Translations under genes and position numbers: made by a program
Shown here: positions 62,998-64,000 of the stretch, piece by piece
Numbering within the stretch: the first letter of the stretch is position 1
Layout of the letters: every line of letters begins with the position of its first letter
Origin: Pseudorhodoplanes sp.
GTDB taxonomy: Bacteria; Pseudomonadota; Alphaproteobacteria; Rhizobiales; Xanthobacteraceae
Assembly (NCBI GenBank): GCA_032027085.1
Contig: JAVSMS010000001.1
Location: forward strand, 4,565,730-4,629,729
DNA length: 64,000 bases
Direction: 5' to 3'
The notes under the pieces: generated by a model
What the model saw: the letters and a program-made list of their open reading frames with translations, nothing else
Databases searched by the model: none
What the model was told of the DNA's origin: nothing

Positions 62998-63082
62998 ATC
63001 GCCCGCGACCCGTCTCCGCCAGGGCTTGACGGGCATGGGGTATTGTCCTCCGAAGCGTCAGCGAAGGCGAGATGCGGGCGAT
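62998..63082. repeat. Large palindromic element
   Basis: ATCGCCCGC (62998-63006) and GCGGGCGAT (63074-63082) bracket 67 nt with further short symmetries. It lies in the gap between two convergent genes. Confidence 0.5.
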
Positions 63083-63114
63083 CCACCACTTAAGAGATCA
63101 GCGATCCCCTGGGT

Positions 63115-63134
63115 GTCCCGCTTGCGCGGGGAAC
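63115..63134. repeat. REP-like palindrome, copy 3
   Basis: CCCGC-TTGC-GCGGG followed by GAACGACA. Core is close to the copies at 43462 and 52919. Near the 3' end of the minus-strand gene at 63149. Confidence 0.6.
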
Positions 63135-63148
63135 GACAATAACTGACG

Positions 63149-64000
63149 TCACCACAGTTCATCGACGCTCAGCCGGCGCGGGATGAGCCTCTGCTGCACG
63201 GCATAGGAGATCAGCATCTCCAGACAGGGCTTATTGGCCTCGCGGCCGAACGGCGCAGCATCAAGTGCTCCGGCTGCCGGCAAGCCGGCTTTTGCCTTGC
63301 TCTGCTCAAGCAGTCGATAAAATTCCGCGACCGCCTGCGGCTGCGCTTGCATGATTTCATCGGTCACCACCACCATGTGATTGACCGGGATGACGCCATG
63401 CTTCTCGTACCAAGCCTGCGCCGCCGCATGCGGATCGGCAATGACGCTCTTCAGGCGCGGATCGTCCGGCATCGCCGCGCCATAGATCGCAGCATCAAGT
63501 TCACCGTCGATCAGCATCTGCGTGATGTCCTGATCAGGCCGTGCGCGGATCACCTCGTCCGGATCCTTGGCCTCCGCCACATGGCCATCCTCGAAGGTGA
63601 CCCATTGCACGCCGCCGAGATCCACGCCGTAATCGTTCTCGATGATGCCACGGATATAGGCGCCAGTGGTCTGGCTGTAGGAGCGGACGCCGATGCGCTT
63701 GCCGGCGAGATCAGCCGGGCGCATCTTGCCGCGTTCGCTATTGTACAGACATGTGTGATGCTGAAAGCGCGACAGCATGGCCGCGGGCAGCAGCCTCAGA
63801 CCCTTGTTGTAAGCCTTCGCCTGCAACACCGTGACCAGCGCCAATTCGCTGACATCGAAGGCATGCTCGCGCACCATTGGCTTGAATGCGGTGTGCATCG
63901 GCTTCTTCTCGACAAATTCCAGTCGCAAGATCGGCGATGTGATCTCCCCGCGCTTGAGCGGCAGAGTATGCGGATAATCGCCAATGGCGACGCGCAAGGT
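63149..64000 (-). CDS. Periplasmic-binding-fold protein, 4,5-dihydroxyphthalate decarboxylase-like (5' end outside window)
   Basis: At least 284 codons, open to the window edge, so the start is not seen. LRVAIGDYPHTLPLKRGEI, KRIGVRSYSQTTGAYIRGIIENDYGVDLGGVQWVTFEDGHV and a C-terminal LEMLISYAVQQRLIPRRLSVDELW match proteins annotated as 4,5-dihydroxyphthalate decarboxylase or ABC substrate-binding proteins of this fold. Which of these applies cannot be told from the sequence. No signal peptide is visible because the 5' end is missing. Confidence 0.7.
   Translation of the reverse strand, partial: TLRVAIGDYPHTLPLKRGEITSPILRLEFVEKKPMHTAFKPMVREHAFDVSELALVTVLQAKAYNKGLRLLPAAMLSRFQHHTCLYNSERGKMRPADLAGKRIGVRSYSQTTGAYIRGIIENDYGVDLGGVQWVTFEDGHVAEAKDPDEVIRARPDQDITQMLIDGELDAAIYGAAMPDDPRLKSVIADPHAAAQAWYEKHGVIPVNHMVVVTDEIMQAQPQAVAEFYRLLEQSKAKAGLPAAGALDAAPFGREANKPCLEMLISYAVQQRLIPRRLSVDELW

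Noticed and set aside
1-64000. CRISPR array, tRNA or rRNA gene
   Set aside because: No regularly spaced direct repeats, cloverleaf-like sequence or rRNA signature was noticed on either strand.

Overview
The window looks like the chromosome of an alphaproteobacterium of the order Hyphomicrobiales (Bradyrhizobiaceae/Xanthobacteraceae-like). The basis is high-GC codon use over most of the window, a ccoNOQP cbb3 oxidase operon, a urtABCDE-ureDABCEFG operon, heptose/LPS core genes, and short palindromic repeats whose translation resembles peptides often seen in alphaproteobacterial annotation. No rRNA, tRNA, CRISPR array or complete insertion sequence was seen.

Region 1 (1-14.4 kb, nearly all minus strand) is a nonulosonic-acid glycan locus of visibly lower GC. 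In transcription order it holds a MarR-type/Rossmann regulator, a NusG/RfaH-like antiterminator, a 474-bp leader, then pseB, pseC, an aldo/keto reductase, a Gfo/Idh/MocA oxidoreductase, an SDR, pseF, a pseG-GNAT (PseH-like) fusion, pseI, an ABC exporter, a KpsS-like capsule-synthesis protein, an N-acetyl sugar amidotransferase and the start of an amidase-like gene. Most junctions are ATGA or TGATG overlaps. The same palindrome, TGTTCA-N5-TGAACA, lies at the regulator's start codon and upstream of pseB.

Region 2 (14.7-18.2 kb) is a small phage-like recombination module: a Gp157-family protein, a Rad52-like protein with an HNH-like C-terminus, a divergent XRE repressor with a perfect palindrome between them, and two flanking proteins that share an NAxxHG motif. 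GC and codon use change at about 18.2 kb, which suggests that regions 1 and 2 form an acquired island.

Region 3 (18.3-36.9 kb) is the LPS core/O-antigen block: kdsD, a WecA-like transferase, two sugar-nucleotide modifying enzymes, GT9/GT2/GT4 glycosyltransferases, an O-antigen ligase, an FkbM methyltransferase, all four ADP-heptose genes (gmhA, hldE, gmhB, hldD), waaF-like, galE and an MsbA-type exporter.

Region 4 (36.9-44.6 kb) holds an FAH-family hydrolase, a 61-aa protein, a DUF2189 membrane protein, the ccoNOQP operon with an extra 57-aa membrane protein, a strong promoter followed by a hairpin-rich GC-rich stretch (candidate ncRNA or repeat), a glutathione transferase and a small hypothetical protein.

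Region 5 (44.6-50.8 kb) encodes a branched-chain-amino-acid-type (HAAT) ABC transporter, a divergent MarR regulator and a PaaG-like isomerase, which suggests uptake and catabolism of an aromatic or related acid.

Region 6 (50.8-62.0 kb) is a urea uptake and urease operon, urtABCDE-ureDABCEFG, read leftward from a well-formed sigma-54 promoter. Extra features are a 62-aa secreted or membrane histidine-containing protein between ureA and ureB, and palindromic repeats in the ureC-ureE gap and at the 5' end of ureF. The window ends with a DUF2064 gene and a partial substrate-binding-like protein.
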